Notes: a model not told the origin generated them from the sequence alone. A stretch of DNA of 53,696 nucleotides from Opitutaceae bacterium (GCA_028280955.1 JANQKU010000081.1:1-53696), one strand, 5' to 3'; positions 33,216 to 42,708 are shown, counted from the first letter of the stretch. Program-made: numbers and translations.

Positions 33216-34172
33216 CTAAAGCGTCTTCACTTTAATACTTCCAGCGGATGTATGGAGTTGAAGCTTTGGGCCACCACCATTCACATCACCGATGGCCTTG
33301 TGTGTAATAAACTTGCCCGTAACAAAGATGGGAAAGTCAGTTTTGAGGCTGCCGGCACTGGTTTTGGCGATAAGGTGAAACGCTTCATCCGATGGCAGAT
33401 AAACTTTAATGCTCCCTCCTGAGGTATACAGGCTTACGTCGTTGCTCATTCCCTCAGTGAAGTAAGCCTTGATGCTTCCTCCACTTGTTCGGGCCTGAGT
33501 CGGGCCGAGTATGTTTCGCAGAGCAATGCTTCCGCCAGATGTTTTCACATCAATCGTTCCATTAATTGTATCAAGATCGATACTTCCACCTGAAGTAGAA
33601 AGTGCCATATCTCCTTTGATTGAGGAAGCTTCGATACTTCCACCACTGGTTTTTCCTTCGAGTGAACCGGAAATATCGTGAAACTTCATCTTTCCACCGG
33701 ATGTACGCACTCTAACAGTTGATCGTAGATTTTTAACAACAATGTTTCCACCCGATGTTTTTAGATGCTGAGCAACTGTTTTGGGTGCACGAATCTCTAT
33801 GTCGACAGAAACAGAAGGGCTGCGACGACCAAAGCCAAAAAATCTGAAGTTTCTCCCGCTATGATTTTTTTCATATTCAAAGGATATGTACAATCCGTCT
33901 TTTCGAGTATCCATTTCTGTGTCAATTTCCCTAAGAATTTCTTCAGCTTGAGCATCACTCGCATGGCGGACAATTTTTTCAGCTTTCAAACTGATATCGG
34001 GACGGTCTTCGCCAACGATGGTCAAGTTTCCTCCGAAAGTCTGGACATCGATAAATGAAATAGCGGAAGCATCAAAAAATTTCTCTATTGTCTGAGAATT
34101 TCCTGAGTCACTGTATCCGCTGGTAATCCCAAATAAGACAAGAATAGCAAGAGTCTGTAATATTTTCATCAT
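33216..34172 (-). CDS. Secreted DUF4097-like protein with TSGG beta repeats
   Basis: A 318-residue protein with a signal peptide (MMKILQTLAILVLFGITSGY). After an N-terminal region common to its neighbour (residues ~30-140), it has a beta-helix-like array of ~18-20-residue units each beginning TSGG followed by a hydrophobic residue (for example TSGGSIDLDTINGTIDV). I count seven TSGG units and two TSAG variants. This is the pattern of DUF4097/adhesin-like beta-strand-repeat proteins, which are usually extracytoplasmic and of unknown function. The paralogue at 34345-35076 lies directly upstream on the same strand. It ends 27 bases from the tRNA. A surface or periplasmic location is likely. Confidence 0.87.
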   Translation of the reverse strand: MMKILQTLAILVLFGITSGYSDSGNSQTIEKFFDASAISFIDVQTFGGNLTIVGEDRPDISLKAEKIVRHASDAQAEEILREIDTEMDTRKDGLYISFEYEKNHSGRNFRFFGFGRRSPSVSVDIEIRAPKTVAQHLKTSGGNIVVKNLRSTVRVRTSGGKMKFHDISGSLEGKTSGGSIEASSIKGDMALSTSGGSIDLDTINGTIDVKTSGGSIALRNILGPTQARTSGGSIKAYFTEGMSNDVSLYTSGGSIKVYLPSDEAFHLIAKTSAGSLKTDFPIFVTGKFITHKAIGDVNGGGPKLQLHTSAGSIKVKTL

Positions 34173-34344
34173 TGGTATGATACTCCGTTCGTGATAGAGT
34201 GGTTACAACAAAATGCGATGGAAAGTCGATATGTCCATTTTCTTTATTGGAGGCATTGCGCTTTTTATCTCATGTTTTCAGCCATAGATAACCTGTGGAT
34301 GTAATCAATTTTCCTCTTCTTCTTTAATCGATTCGAGACAGTCT

Positions 34345-35076
34345 CTAAAGTCTTTTCACATCGATACTTCCAACAGAAGTATCGAGTCGGAGCTCCGAGC
34401 CGCCACCATTAATATCACCTGTGACTCTTTTCGTAATAAACTTACCCTTAACCCCAATAGGGAAATTTGTTTCGATGTCTCCGATTCTGGTTTTAGCCAC
34501 AAAATGAAACGCTTCGTCAGATGGCAGAAGTGCAGTGATGGTACCGACAGATGCCCGAAGGGCCATATCATTACTGATCCCTTGCGGAAATTTAGCGCTA
34601 ATATTTCCGGCAATGAGTCGAACTTGGACGGGGCCGGTTATGTTTTGCAGGGTGATGTTTCCAGCGGACAGTTTCAGGCGTTGAGCTATCTTTTTCGGAG
34701 CGCGAATCTCGAGATTGAGATTAATGGATGGTTTGCGAGGGCCAAAAAAAATGAACTTTCTTCCACCATTTCCTCCTTTGTAATCGAAGAATATATATAA
34801 TTCATTTTTTCGAATAGCAATCTTCGGTTCCGTTTCCTCAAAAATCTCTTCGAGTTGAGATTCTTTCGCATGGCGGACAATTTTTTCGACCTTTAAGCTG
34901 ATATCCGAACGGTCTTCACCAATGACGGTCAGATTGCCTGCAGAGAATTGGACATCCACCAGTGAGATACCAGAAGCATTAAAAAATTTCTCTATCGTCT
35001 GTGAATTTTTCGAATGGCTGTATCCGTTGGAGATTCCTAAGAAGATAAGAATAACAAAAATCTGTAATATTTTCAT
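34345..35076 (-). CDS. Secreted DUF4097-like protein, paralogue lacking the repeat block
   Basis: A 243-residue protein that parallels the 33216-34172 product from end to end: signal peptide MKILQIFVILIFLGISNGYS, then NSQTIEKFFNASGISLVDVQ, GEDRSDISLKVEKIVRHAKE and the C-terminal SDEAFHFVAKTRIGDIETNF. It is 75 residues shorter because the middle TSGG repeats are missing; only SAGNITLQNITG and LIAGNISAK remain of the array. Several TSGG positions have become SAGN or ASVG. The pair is best explained by gene duplication followed by repeat loss or gain. It is probably exported; the function is unknown. Confidence 0.85.
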   Translation of the reverse strand: MKILQIFVILIFLGISNGYSHSKNSQTIEKFFNASGISLVDVQFSAGNLTVIGEDRSDISLKVEKIVRHAKESQLEEIFEETEPKIAIRKNELYIFFDYKGGNGGRKFIFFGPRKPSINLNLEIRAPKKIAQRLKLSAGNITLQNITGPVQVRLIAGNISAKFPQGISNDMALRASVGTITALLPSDEAFHFVAKTRIGDIETNFPIGVKGKFITKRVTGDINGGGSELRLDTSVGSIDVKRL

Positions 35077-35158
35077 CGTGAGAGTGATACCCCGTTTACC
35101 ATAGAATGGTTACAGTAAATTTTGATTTATTTCTAAGGCATTAAATTCAACTGATCGA

Positions 35159-36625
35159 TCAATCACTCCATTTGCCAGGAATTGTTTGTTTTTCCGAAGT
35201 TTCACCGGCAAAATATTGCATAATGTTCTTGGTGGCCATGCGAGGTCGTGGGTCAACGTGTTCGGGGAGATTGTCATAAATCCCGTAAACACGGTCCCAG
35301 TAATTCTGGCTGAGCGTCTGGTAATCCGGAGAGTTACCCGAAAGCTCAGTGAACAACTCCGCAAAAAATAAAAGTTCTTCACGATATTTATTGGGTGAAG
35401 GAAAAAGTGTCATATCGTTCCGATTCTGTCCTTTCAGATCTTGGAGTAATTCTGAAAGGTTTTTCATCCGCCGGTGATATTCCTTTCGTGAAAGATCAAT
35501 ACAGTGATAATTACCCCAATCCTTGACGACTTCGAATAACGGAAGATAAGCTGGAATTTCTCTACCTTCAGGTCCAAAAAGCTTTTCGTAAAAATTCTCC
35601 GCTAAACGGTCGGGATCTGCATTCGGATGAAGGAAAGATTGGGCCGACATGTAAAGTGAAAGCTGGTTGAGCAGAGGCGTCATGGTAAAACAGATACCAC
35701 CTGAGTATGCATTACAATCGTGTTCAGCTCGACGTTGCTCAAATAGGCGGTCGAATCGATAGTGGGGGACAATGTTATTTTCGCCTTCGGTCAGACTGAA
35801 GTCCCAACTGTAAACCGAGTGGGTTTTTGCTATTTCACGACACCAATCACGCGCGTCCTGTTCACCCTCGGGATTGCCGTCAGGATTAAAGCCCATATTT
35901 AGGGCTATTGAGGTAGGGGTAGGGAAATCCGGGAGTCGTTCTACCAAGTGATGCATACTCGATTCCGCCCGACACTTATCAAATTTCCAGGCAGTATGCT
36001 GATAAGATTGCATAAACTCTCCCTGCCAATTGTCGGGACCTTCTATAATTCCCCACCCAAAAAAAGGTGACCCCCAGGTGTGAAACTCGATTTCAATTGA
36101 GGGTAAATTTTTTTTCACCAGACCAGCTATTTCAACACTTTTGTCGATATAAGTTTCTGCCGTACAGCCGTTGCGAGAACAGGCACCGGGATCACCCGGA
36201 AAGATACCCACGATGTCCAGCCCTGACAGTTGATGCGTCCAGGCATTCCAGAGGAAACGCACTTCCTCCCATTCAGCTTTTTCATTCGGGCAGAAGGTAT
36301 GCCAGTTCGATCCGACAGTAGCCAGAGCACAGAGCATTTCTACTTTAAGCCCACGAAGATGAGCGTGTTCAATAGCTGCATTGATCTGGCGAATGAATGC
36401 CCGACCGAAACCGGCCTCTAAAGCCTCCCGGCAAAACAATCGGGGAACAAGCCAGAATTCCCAAACATTGAAGCCGAAATCGACCACCATATCAATGGCT
36501 TGTCTCCAATCATCATCCGACCAGGCGTAAGGCTGCCCCGGAAATAACATATTGGGATTGTAAGCATTGAGCAGGTGTGCGGCAAAATTATCGTAGTAGA
36601 TTCGTCTCTCTCCAAAATTGGCCAT
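35159..36625 (-). CDS. Unknown protein, probable TIM-barrel glycoside-hydrolase-like enzyme
   Basis: A 488-residue protein without a signal peptide. The N-terminal 300 residues read like a (beta/alpha)8 barrel: DFGFNVWEFWLVPR, HLRGLKVEMLCALATVGSNW, LSGLDIVGIFPGDPGACSRN, LPSIEIEFHTWGSPFFGWG and THSVYSWDFSLTEGENN. Conserved-looking acidic residues at strand ends (Glu in NVWEFW, Asp in PGDPG, Glu in EFHTWG, Glu in LTEGEN) are candidates for catalysis. The C-terminal ~180 residues are helical. The layout resembles enzymes of the GH20/GH84/GH115 or alpha-glucuronidase type, but no family signature is certain. It is separated from the DUF4097 pair by 82 bases on the same strand. Confidence 0.55.
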   Translation of the reverse strand: MANFGERRIYYDNFAAHLLNAYNPNMLFPGQPYAWSDDDWRQAIDMVVDFGFNVWEFWLVPRLFCREALEAGFGRAFIRQINAAIEHAHLRGLKVEMLCALATVGSNWHTFCPNEKAEWEEVRFLWNAWTHQLSGLDIVGIFPGDPGACSRNGCTAETYIDKSVEIAGLVKKNLPSIEIEFHTWGSPFFGWGIIEGPDNWQGEFMQSYQHTAWKFDKCRAESSMHHLVERLPDFPTPTSIALNMGFNPDGNPEGEQDARDWCREIAKTHSVYSWDFSLTEGENNIVPHYRFDRLFEQRRAEHDCNAYSGGICFTMTPLLNQLSLYMSAQSFLHPNADPDRLAENFYEKLFGPEGREIPAYLPLFEVVKDWGNYHCIDLSRKEYHRRMKNLSELLQDLKGQNRNDMTLFPSPNKYREELLFFAELFTELSGNSPDYQTLSQNYWDRVYGIYDNLPEHVDPRPRMATKNIMQYFAGETSEKQTIPGKWSD

Positions 36626-36711
36626 AGGATGTTTGATCTAATCAGGCTAAGGGAATGTTAAAAAAGAGAAATGAGCTTATCCATTCATTTAAATAATTTT
36701 TCCTACAGAGG

Positions 36712-37677
36712 TTATTCCCATAAATCGGTGCTGAGGTATTTCAATCCAGAATCATTAATCATCGTTGCCACTACTTTTCCTTTTAAAGGACCCTTGAGTA
36801 ACTGAAGGGCAGCCGCAACGTTGGCACCCGATGAAAAACCCGCAAAGATTCCTTCCTCTCGTGCGAGCTGTCTTGTTGTTTTAATCGCTTCTTCATCCGA
36901 CACTTCGAGAAAACCATCGATATCATCTGATTTCAAATACCGAAGATTTGCCATCGAATAGCCACCACCTTGAATGCGGTGATTGGGGTTGGTAATGGCT
37001 TTTCCGGCCAACACCGCAGAACCATCTGGCTCAACAATGAAACACTGGATGGATGGATCATATTTTTTGAAGGCCGCTGCACATCCCGCAAAAGTGCCGC
37101 CAGTTCCAGCAAAGTCACAAAAACCCTCAATGATACCCTTTGATTGTTTAATTATTTCGGGGCCTGTATGCAAATAATGGGCCCTGAAATTGGCTGCCAG
37201 TCGAAATTGATCTGCCCGAAATGCATTTCTTTCGTTTACCAATTCCTGAGTTCTTATTTCGACAAGTTCTATATCACCACCTGAAACCTGGCCTGGAGTA
37301 GAGTTCGGTTGCTGATCCACCAGAACAACTTCAGCTCCCAAAGCAATCATCATGCGAGCTCGCTCGATTGAGTTTCCTTTAGACATCACAGCGACAAAGG
37401 GATAACCCTTAATTCCACAAACAATGGCTAAACCCGTACCGGTATTACCACTGGTCAATTCGACAACTGTTTGACCGGGTTTTAGATCACCATCACTTTC
37501 TGCATCCTCGATGATTTGACGAGCAATCCTGTCTTTTTTTGAATATCCGGGATTAAGGTGATCAAGTTTTGCCCAAAGCCGCCCATCGAGGTTTTTGGTT
37601 AACCTGCTCAGCTCAACCAAGGGAGTGGAACCGATGGCATCTATGGTTGAGGAAATAAGAAAGTTTTCTCTGCTCAC
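36712..37677 (-). CDS. Cysteine synthase family PLP-dependent enzyme
   Basis: A 321-residue enzyme of PLP fold type II. The lysine-bearing motif is LNPGYSKKDRIARQII, in which the PLP Lys follows Ser. The substrate-binding loop is ELTSGNTGTGLA and the phosphate-binding loop is GTGGTFAG. The C-terminal ATMINDSGLKYLST has the Ser that contacts the pyridine ring. It probably makes cysteine from O-acetylserine (CysK/CysM type) or is a cystathionine-beta-synthase-like variant. There are no C-terminal CBS domains. No serine acetyltransferase is near. The cysCDN genes are 25 kb away, so a link is only possible. Fold and cofactor are secure; the exact substrate is not. Confidence 0.85.
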   Translation of the reverse strand: MSRENFLISSTIDAIGSTPLVELSRLTKNLDGRLWAKLDHLNPGYSKKDRIARQIIEDAESDGDLKPGQTVVELTSGNTGTGLAIVCGIKGYPFVAVMSKGNSIERARMMIALGAEVVLVDQQPNSTPGQVSGGDIELVEIRTQELVNERNAFRADQFRLAANFRAHYLHTGPEIIKQSKGIIEGFCDFAGTGGTFAGCAAAFKKYDPSIQCFIVEPDGSAVLAGKAITNPNHRIQGGGYSMANLRYLKSDDIDGFLEVSDEEAIKTTRQLAREEGIFAGFSSGANVAAALQLLKGPLKGKVVATMINDSGLKYLSTDLWE

Positions 37678-37785
37678 TCATGTTTTCTTATAGCAACAAG
37701 CCATTGTGGCAATCTCGATATTACGTGCGGTTGTGACCCAAATCTCAAACTCAATGAAATGCTTAGCGGAAAAGTTTTATTCAGC

Positions 37786-39390
37786 TTACTCATCTGCTGC
37801 TTTGGTTTCTTTATCTCGTCCCATGGTATGATAGAGTGAGGCAAGATCATCTCGTTCCATAATGCGATAGAGGGCAGAAAGGTTGTACAAAATTGCAGCT
37901 TCTTCAAAATGATTAGCACCGGATGTTTTTTCGGTAATTGCCAGAGCACGTTTAAAAAGTACCTCCGCTTGAGCATATTCACCTTGAGCACTGTAGAGCA
38001 TAGCTAGGTTGTTCAGAGTTGTCGCGACATAATGGTGATCGGGACCAAGTGTTTTCTCCCGTATGGCCAATGACCGTAAAAAAAATGCCTCAGCCAGAGC
38101 ATAACGAGCTTGAGTTTTGTAGATTGAAGCCAGGTTATTCAGAGTTGTGGCGACATCGGGGTGCTCGGATCCTAAGGCCTCAATATAAATCTTCAAGGCA
38201 CGTTTATAAAGTGGTTCAGCTCTATCATAGTCTTTCTGATCTCTATAGATCAGAGCTAAGTTATTAAGGTTCTTTGCCACATCGGGATGATTTGAGCCCA
38301 ATGCTCTCTCTCGTATCGCTAATGAGATTTTAAAAAGAGGCTCAGCTTTTTTGTGTTTACCTTGATCCGAGTACAAAATTGCCAAGTTACTCAAACTCGC
38401 TGCAACATCAGGATGTTTGCGACCAAGAATTTTTTTTCGTATCACTAGAGCACGTTTATAAAGAGTTTCAGCTTTATGATCTTTTCCTTGAGCCCGACAA
38501 AGAATGGCTAGATTGTTTAGACTCGTAGCTACCTCAAGGTGATTACGACCTAATGCTTTCTGCCTGACTTCAAGGGCGCGTTCGTAAAGCGACTCGGTCC
38601 AGGCATACTCACCTTCGATACGATAGAGTTCAGCCAGTTTATCCAAGTAGATCGCGATATCAGGATGATCGGGGCCAAGTTCTGTCTCTTTTTTGGCTAA
38701 TTCCCGTATGGCGAACATACGTTTTTCCAGCGGATCAGCCTGAACAGTCAATCCCTGGTCTCGATAGAGTTCTACCAGATTTTCAAGAGCCTCCACAAGA
38801 TAAGGATGAGTAGGGCCCATAGAATTTTCCCAATTGTTCAACAAGCCTCTGAAAATTTTTAAAGCTTCTTCATGCTGACCATCATCACGGTATATCTTAC
38901 CCAAAGTTTTCAGAACTCTCGTCACGTCGGGATGTTTAGAGCCAAAGGGGGTTTGCCAGATTTTTAAAAGGCGCTTATAGTATAAAATAGCCTGTTCACG
39001 ATCTCCCTGAACGTAATAAAGGGCAGCCAAATCATTCAAGACTTCAGCTACCCGCAGATGCTTGGGACCTAAGGCCTCCTCTCTTATGGCCAAGGCCCGT
39101 TTGTAGAGTAGCTCAGCCTCTGCATACTGTTTTTGCCTGTAGTAAAGAAAAGCTAAGTCATTTAGACTCAAGACAACATCTGGATGAGTGAGGCCTTTTT
39201 TTCTCTCTACCGCCTTAAGGGCTTTTTTTGCTGCGCTCACAGCACGGGAATAGCGACCCGCCTCATAAAGATCCATCACATTTCGATTCAATATCTCCCA
39301 ATCAGCTGGACCTGTTCCTTTTCCCAACAACGGGGAAATCGCCAATATCAAGAGGAAGAAGACCGCTATTAGTGTCAGGGCATATTTCAC
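37786..39390 (-). CDS. Secreted tetratricopeptide (kinesin-light-chain-like) repeat protein A
   Basis: A 534-residue protein with a signal peptide (MKYALTLIAVFFLLILAI) and about eleven 42-residue TPRs. Repeats follow the kinesin-light-chain-like pattern HPDVATTLNNLASIYK, EPLYKRALKIY and so on. The first ~50 mature residues (GTGPADWEILNRNVMDLYEA) and the repeat arrangement are shared with the protein at 39672-41309. It is probably periplasmic, acting as a protein-protein scaffold; partners are not known. The short C-terminus after the last repeat (RDKETKAADE) is charged. Such long TPR proteins of this class are frequent in Planctomycetes, Verrucomicrobia and cyanobacteria. Confidence 0.9.
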   Translation of the reverse strand: MKYALTLIAVFFLLILAISPLLGKGTGPADWEILNRNVMDLYEAGRYSRAVSAAKKALKAVERKKGLTHPDVVLSLNDLAFLYYRQKQYAEAELLYKRALAIREEALGPKHLRVAEVLNDLAALYYVQGDREQAILYYKRLLKIWQTPFGSKHPDVTRVLKTLGKIYRDDGQHEEALKIFRGLLNNWENSMGPTHPYLVEALENLVELYRDQGLTVQADPLEKRMFAIRELAKKETELGPDHPDIAIYLDKLAELYRIEGEYAWTESLYERALEVRQKALGRNHLEVATSLNNLAILCRAQGKDHKAETLYKRALVIRKKILGRKHPDVAASLSNLAILYSDQGKHKKAEPLFKISLAIRERALGSNHPDVAKNLNNLALIYRDQKDYDRAEPLYKRALKIYIEALGSEHPDVATTLNNLASIYKTQARYALAEAFFLRSLAIREKTLGPDHHYVATTLNNLAMLYSAQGEYAQAEVLFKRALAITEKTSGANHFEEAAILYNLSALYRIMERDDLASLYHTMGRDKETKAADE

Positions 39391-39671
39391 AGGAGTTGAA
39401 TCATGGAGTCTTGAAATGGAGTATTCTACAAGAGCAGACTTGAATTGCTTAGACTCATTCCCTTCCGAGTTGTTCCGCCTGAGTCTCTACAGAGAGACTC
39501 AGACTCTATGAAGCTCATTTTTCTCTAGAGATAATTCTAAAGATTCACCAATCCATTTGTGGTCTAGGGAGGCACCTTTGTTGAGAAGAAAACTTTCTCT
39601 GCTTACTTATTTTTACGGACGATTCTTTAAGCGTCCTGGCCATCTTGATTTCAGTCTTTTGGATAAAACCG

Positions 39672-41309
39672 TCAAGGGTCTCCCTTGTATTTGACGTGAA
39701 TATCTATCGCTCTCTTTTGTGCTGCTTTAGCTTCTTCATCTTGTTTGAGGGATCGATAAACTGAAGCCAAATTATAAAGAACCGCAGCAACTTCCAGACT
39801 ACTTGGACCCAAGGCATTTTCATTAATGGCCAGAGCACGTTCGAAAAGGATTTTGGCGGAACCATAGCGTCCTTGGGCTCGGAGAATCATTGCCAGATTG
39901 TTTAAAACAGTGGCCACATAAGGATGCTCCGGGCCTAATAGTTTTTCTCTTATCGCAAGCGAACGAAATAACAAGGGTTTTGCCTTATTGTATTCAGCTT
40001 GAGTTTTGTAGAACGCAGCTAAATTATTTAGACTTGTGGAGAGTGAGAGATGCTCGGGGCCGAGAACCTCTTCATATGTTACGACCGAACGTTTATAGAA
40101 TCTTTCAGCTTGCTCGAATTTTCCTTGTTGGCTGTAGAGCATGGCCAAATTATTCAGAGTAAGAGCTACATCGGCATGAATGGGACCTAACTTTTTCCTT
40201 CGGATTATCAAGGCACGTTCGAGAAACAGTTCAGCTTTTGTATATTTCTTTTGATCTTGGTAAAGCTCTGCCATGTAGGCTAAGCATTCCGCTACATCAA
40301 GATGATTCCGGCCCAATAATTTTACCCGTATAAAAAAGGCTCGTTTGAGATATTTTACCGCCTGCCTGTATTGCCAGTGAGTCCTGTAAAACTCAACTAA
40401 GTCGTCCAGGCTTTCAGCCACTTTAAGGTGGTTACTGCCCAAGTTTTTTTTTCGTATTTTCAGTGCGCGCCGGTAGAGTGATTCCGTTACTTTATATTCA
40501 CCTTGGCTGCGATAAAGTGCTGCCAAGGCATTTATCATTTCGGCAATTTCAATATGATCGGGGCCGAGCTCTATCTCTTTTGCCACCAATTTGTTTATGG
40601 CCAGTGCACGTTTCTCAAGTGCTTCTGCTTCAGTATCTAATCCTTCGTTACGATATATTACAGCTAGATCGTTTAAACTTGTAGCAACATTGGCATCGTC
40701 AGGACCATAGTTTTTCACAGCGCCTTCCAGTAATCGTATGTAAAAAGGGATACTTTTCGCAGTTTTCCCTTGGGCTTGGTAGAGTTCAGCCAACCTTTCC
40801 ACAATTCGTAGTGAATTCAGATCGTTTGGACCAAGGGTTTTATCCCATATTTCCAAAAGACGGATGTAGATAGGCTCGGCTTGTTCATATAGACCTTGGA
40901 CACGATAAAGCTCACCTAAATCATTGAGTGTATCGGCAAGCCAGAGATGCTTATTACTAAGTGGCTCCTCAGGCTTTATCGCTTGCTCCAGTACAATTAA
41001 GGCACGTTGATAGAGAGGCTCCGCCTTATCGTATTGTTTTTGGCTGTAGTAAAGAAAAGCCAGATCATTCAAACTTTCGACCAATTTATACGGTGTCGAA
41101 TTTTTTCTCTCCATCCTTCTGAGAGCTGATTTCGCATAGAAGATAGCGCCGTTGTATTGCCCTCCAACGTAGAAATCTTTAACTATTCGGTTGCGGATAA
41201 TCCAGTCTGCTGGACCTGTTCCTCTGGCAAATAGAGTAGGAGCGCCTACTAACAACATCAGATAGAGCGTTATCAATATCAGGATATATTTCATGAACTG
41301 TTGAGGCAT
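39672..41309 (-). CDS. Secreted tetratricopeptide repeat protein B (paralogue of 37786-39390)
   Basis: A 545-residue protein with signal peptide region FMKYILILITLYLMLLVGAP and about eleven TPRs of the same 42-residue kind (for example HADVALTLNNLAMLYSQQGK). The start of the mature part, GTGPADWIIRNRIVKDFYVG, matches the neighbour closely, and the repeats align in order, with one longer linker at residues ~115-135 (VLEQAIKPEEPLSNKHLWLA). It and the 37786-39390 gene are tandem duplicates on one strand separated by 281 bases. The repeats have diverged more than the leader, so the duplication is not recent. Function is unknown, probably a periplasmic scaffold. Confidence 0.9.
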   Translation of the reverse strand: MPQQFMKYILILITLYLMLLVGAPTLFARGTGPADWIIRNRIVKDFYVGGQYNGAIFYAKSALRRMERKNSTPYKLVESLNDLAFLYYSQKQYDKAEPLYQRALIVLEQAIKPEEPLSNKHLWLADTLNDLGELYRVQGLYEQAEPIYIRLLEIWDKTLGPNDLNSLRIVERLAELYQAQGKTAKSIPFYIRLLEGAVKNYGPDDANVATSLNDLAVIYRNEGLDTEAEALEKRALAINKLVAKEIELGPDHIEIAEMINALAALYRSQGEYKVTESLYRRALKIRKKNLGSNHLKVAESLDDLVEFYRTHWQYRQAVKYLKRAFFIRVKLLGRNHLDVAECLAYMAELYQDQKKYTKAELFLERALIIRRKKLGPIHADVALTLNNLAMLYSQQGKFEQAERFYKRSVVTYEEVLGPEHLSLSTSLNNLAAFYKTQAEYNKAKPLLFRSLAIREKLLGPEHPYVATVLNNLAMILRAQGRYGSAKILFERALAINENALGPSSLEVAAVLYNLASVYRSLKQDEEAKAAQKRAIDIHVKYKGDP

Positions 41310-41613
41310 CAGCTACTCTTCTCTAGGAAATATAATTTTCTAGAGACCTTTTGACTCCTCAACAATTGCTTCATCAAATACCCCATCTATTTCACGAAGC
41401 ATCCGAGGGAAACACCTCAGGCTTTCATTGTGAACGTTTACTCAATCCATAAAAATTCTGCCCCTTATAATTATCTATAAAAATCATAAAGAGCTCATCG
41501 AATTCTTTATACAAAGAACTCCCTATTCAAAATCTGTATTTCTCGTACTTATTTTTTGGATTTAATCTACCAATCGTCTATATCTTCAGGTAAAAATATT
41601 AATGCCAAAAAAT
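41310..41613. other. Intergenic stretch upstream of TPR gene B, no gene found
   Basis: About 300 bases between the secreted esterase gene and TPR gene B, both on the minus strand. It is AT-rich and should contain the TPR gene promoter. No frame of useful length, hairpin terminator or structured RNA was recognised. Confidence 0.4.
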
Positions 41614-42498
41614 CTATTTGCTTGAAATAAGGTCGTAGAGAAAGTGTGAAATATTTTTGGCAAAATCGTCCATATGATCAACTGGTGTATGCCCAGCTCC
41701 TTCTATGGCAACCAATTCACATTTGACTCCTTTTGCCTTTAATTCGACCAGTAGTTTTTCTGCATTGCTAAAGGGAGCCCCTTTATCTTCGGTCCCATGC
41801 ACCATAATGGTGGGGGAGGTATTTTTAGTGAGCTCCCAAGTCTTCCATTTTAGGTCCGGGGCTCCCCATAAATTGACTAAACCAATAATGCCTAACTTAT
41901 TCCAACTCGGATCATCGGCATTTTTATAACATAAGTTAGCGATCAAAAAACCTCCGGCCGAACCACCTCCTAAAACAATTCTATCTTTATCAATATTTAG
42001 TTCGTTGCTATTGTTCCGTAACCAGTGAAGGCCAGATATAACATCTTCCATGGCATCATCCAATGTGCCACTCATATCCTCTCCAGGATTCTCCCTTACC
42101 CGATAGTTAACAGATAGACAGACGTATCCTCTTTGCGCAAATTGTTTAGCTATGGCAACAATGTAACCCTGAGACTTGTCGTATTTGGTTTTGAATCCAC
42201 CTCCATGTGCCCATACGATTACCGGGCGATTCTTTTTTTCATCATTAGCAGGACTATAAACATCCAACAAAAGTTTTTCCGTGTTTCCTGCAAACGTAAC
42301 CGATTCGCCAAAAACAATATCTTTTTGAATTTCAATTTCATCAAATATTGGATCTAAGTAACGAACCAAGTTTCCCTGATTCAATTTTTTACCGGAAGAA
42401 TCAGCATTAGCTGACTCTGTCTCACTGGCTGTGGCAAAGTTGATGGTTATACCTGCTACTACTGTAAATACGAGAAGTCTTAAAATTTTCTGCTCCAT
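41614..42498 (-). CDS. Secreted alpha/beta-hydrolase, carboxylesterase (BD-FAE-like)
   Basis: A 294-residue esterase with a signal peptide (VFTVVAGITINFATASE). The oxyanion-hole motif HGGGF (in WAHGGGFKTKYD) and the nucleophile motif GGGSAGGFLIAN mark the hormone-sensitive-lipase/BD-FAE group. The acid residue is probably in HGTEDKGAPFSNAEKL and the His in EGAGHTPVDH. It should hydrolyse small esters such as acetylated or feruloylated sugars in the periplasm, which fits a carbohydrate-using organism, but the substrate is not known. It stands alone between TPR gene B and the URO-D-like gene. The catalytic residues are all present. Confidence 0.87.
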   Translation of the reverse strand: MEQKILRLLVFTVVAGITINFATASETESANADSSGKKLNQGNLVRYLDPIFDEIEIQKDIVFGESVTFAGNTEKLLLDVYSPANDEKKNRPVIVWAHGGGFKTKYDKSQGYIVAIAKQFAQRGYVCLSVNYRVRENPGEDMSGTLDDAMEDVISGLHWLRNNSNELNIDKDRIVLGGGSAGGFLIANLCYKNADDPSWNKLGIIGLVNLWGAPDLKWKTWELTKNTSPTIMVHGTEDKGAPFSNAEKLLVELKAKGVKCELVAIEGAGHTPVDHMDDFAKNISHFLYDLISSK

Positions 42499-42672
42499 TG
42501 TTTTTGCTTTTTTAAAATTTAAAGCGCTAGCCCAACCACAGTAGTTGTGCTGTCACCTCTACTTTGCTCACCTATGGGTGAAACACCCCCCTTGTCATTC
42601 ATCAACAAAGAACCATTAGGTTTATTATAATTTGGCTTTAGTTGAGCTATTTTTGCAATGAAAAGATTTTCT

Positions 42673-42678
42673 TATAAT
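42673..42678 (+). promoter_or_regulatory. Possible -10 element (TATAAT) of the URO-D-like gene
   Basis: A consensus TATAAT lies 31 bases before the ATG at 42709. A weak -35 (TTTTTG) is 17 bases upstream of it. The match is good for -10 but poor for -35 and lies in AT-rich DNA, so this is tentative. Confidence 0.35.
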
Positions 42679-42708
42679 TGGTAATTTGAGTAATCATAGA
42701 TTGCGGGG

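Noticed and set aside
33400-33760. DNA repeats that might be a CRISPR array or a tandem repeat locus
   Set aside because: They are codon-level repeats inside the DUF4097-like gene (TSGG units) with variable spacing and no unique spacers.
36712-37677. Reading the cysteine-synthase-like gene as part of a sulfur operon with cysCDN
   Set aside because: The genes are 25 kb apart, on opposite strands, with unrelated genes between; any link is metabolic only.
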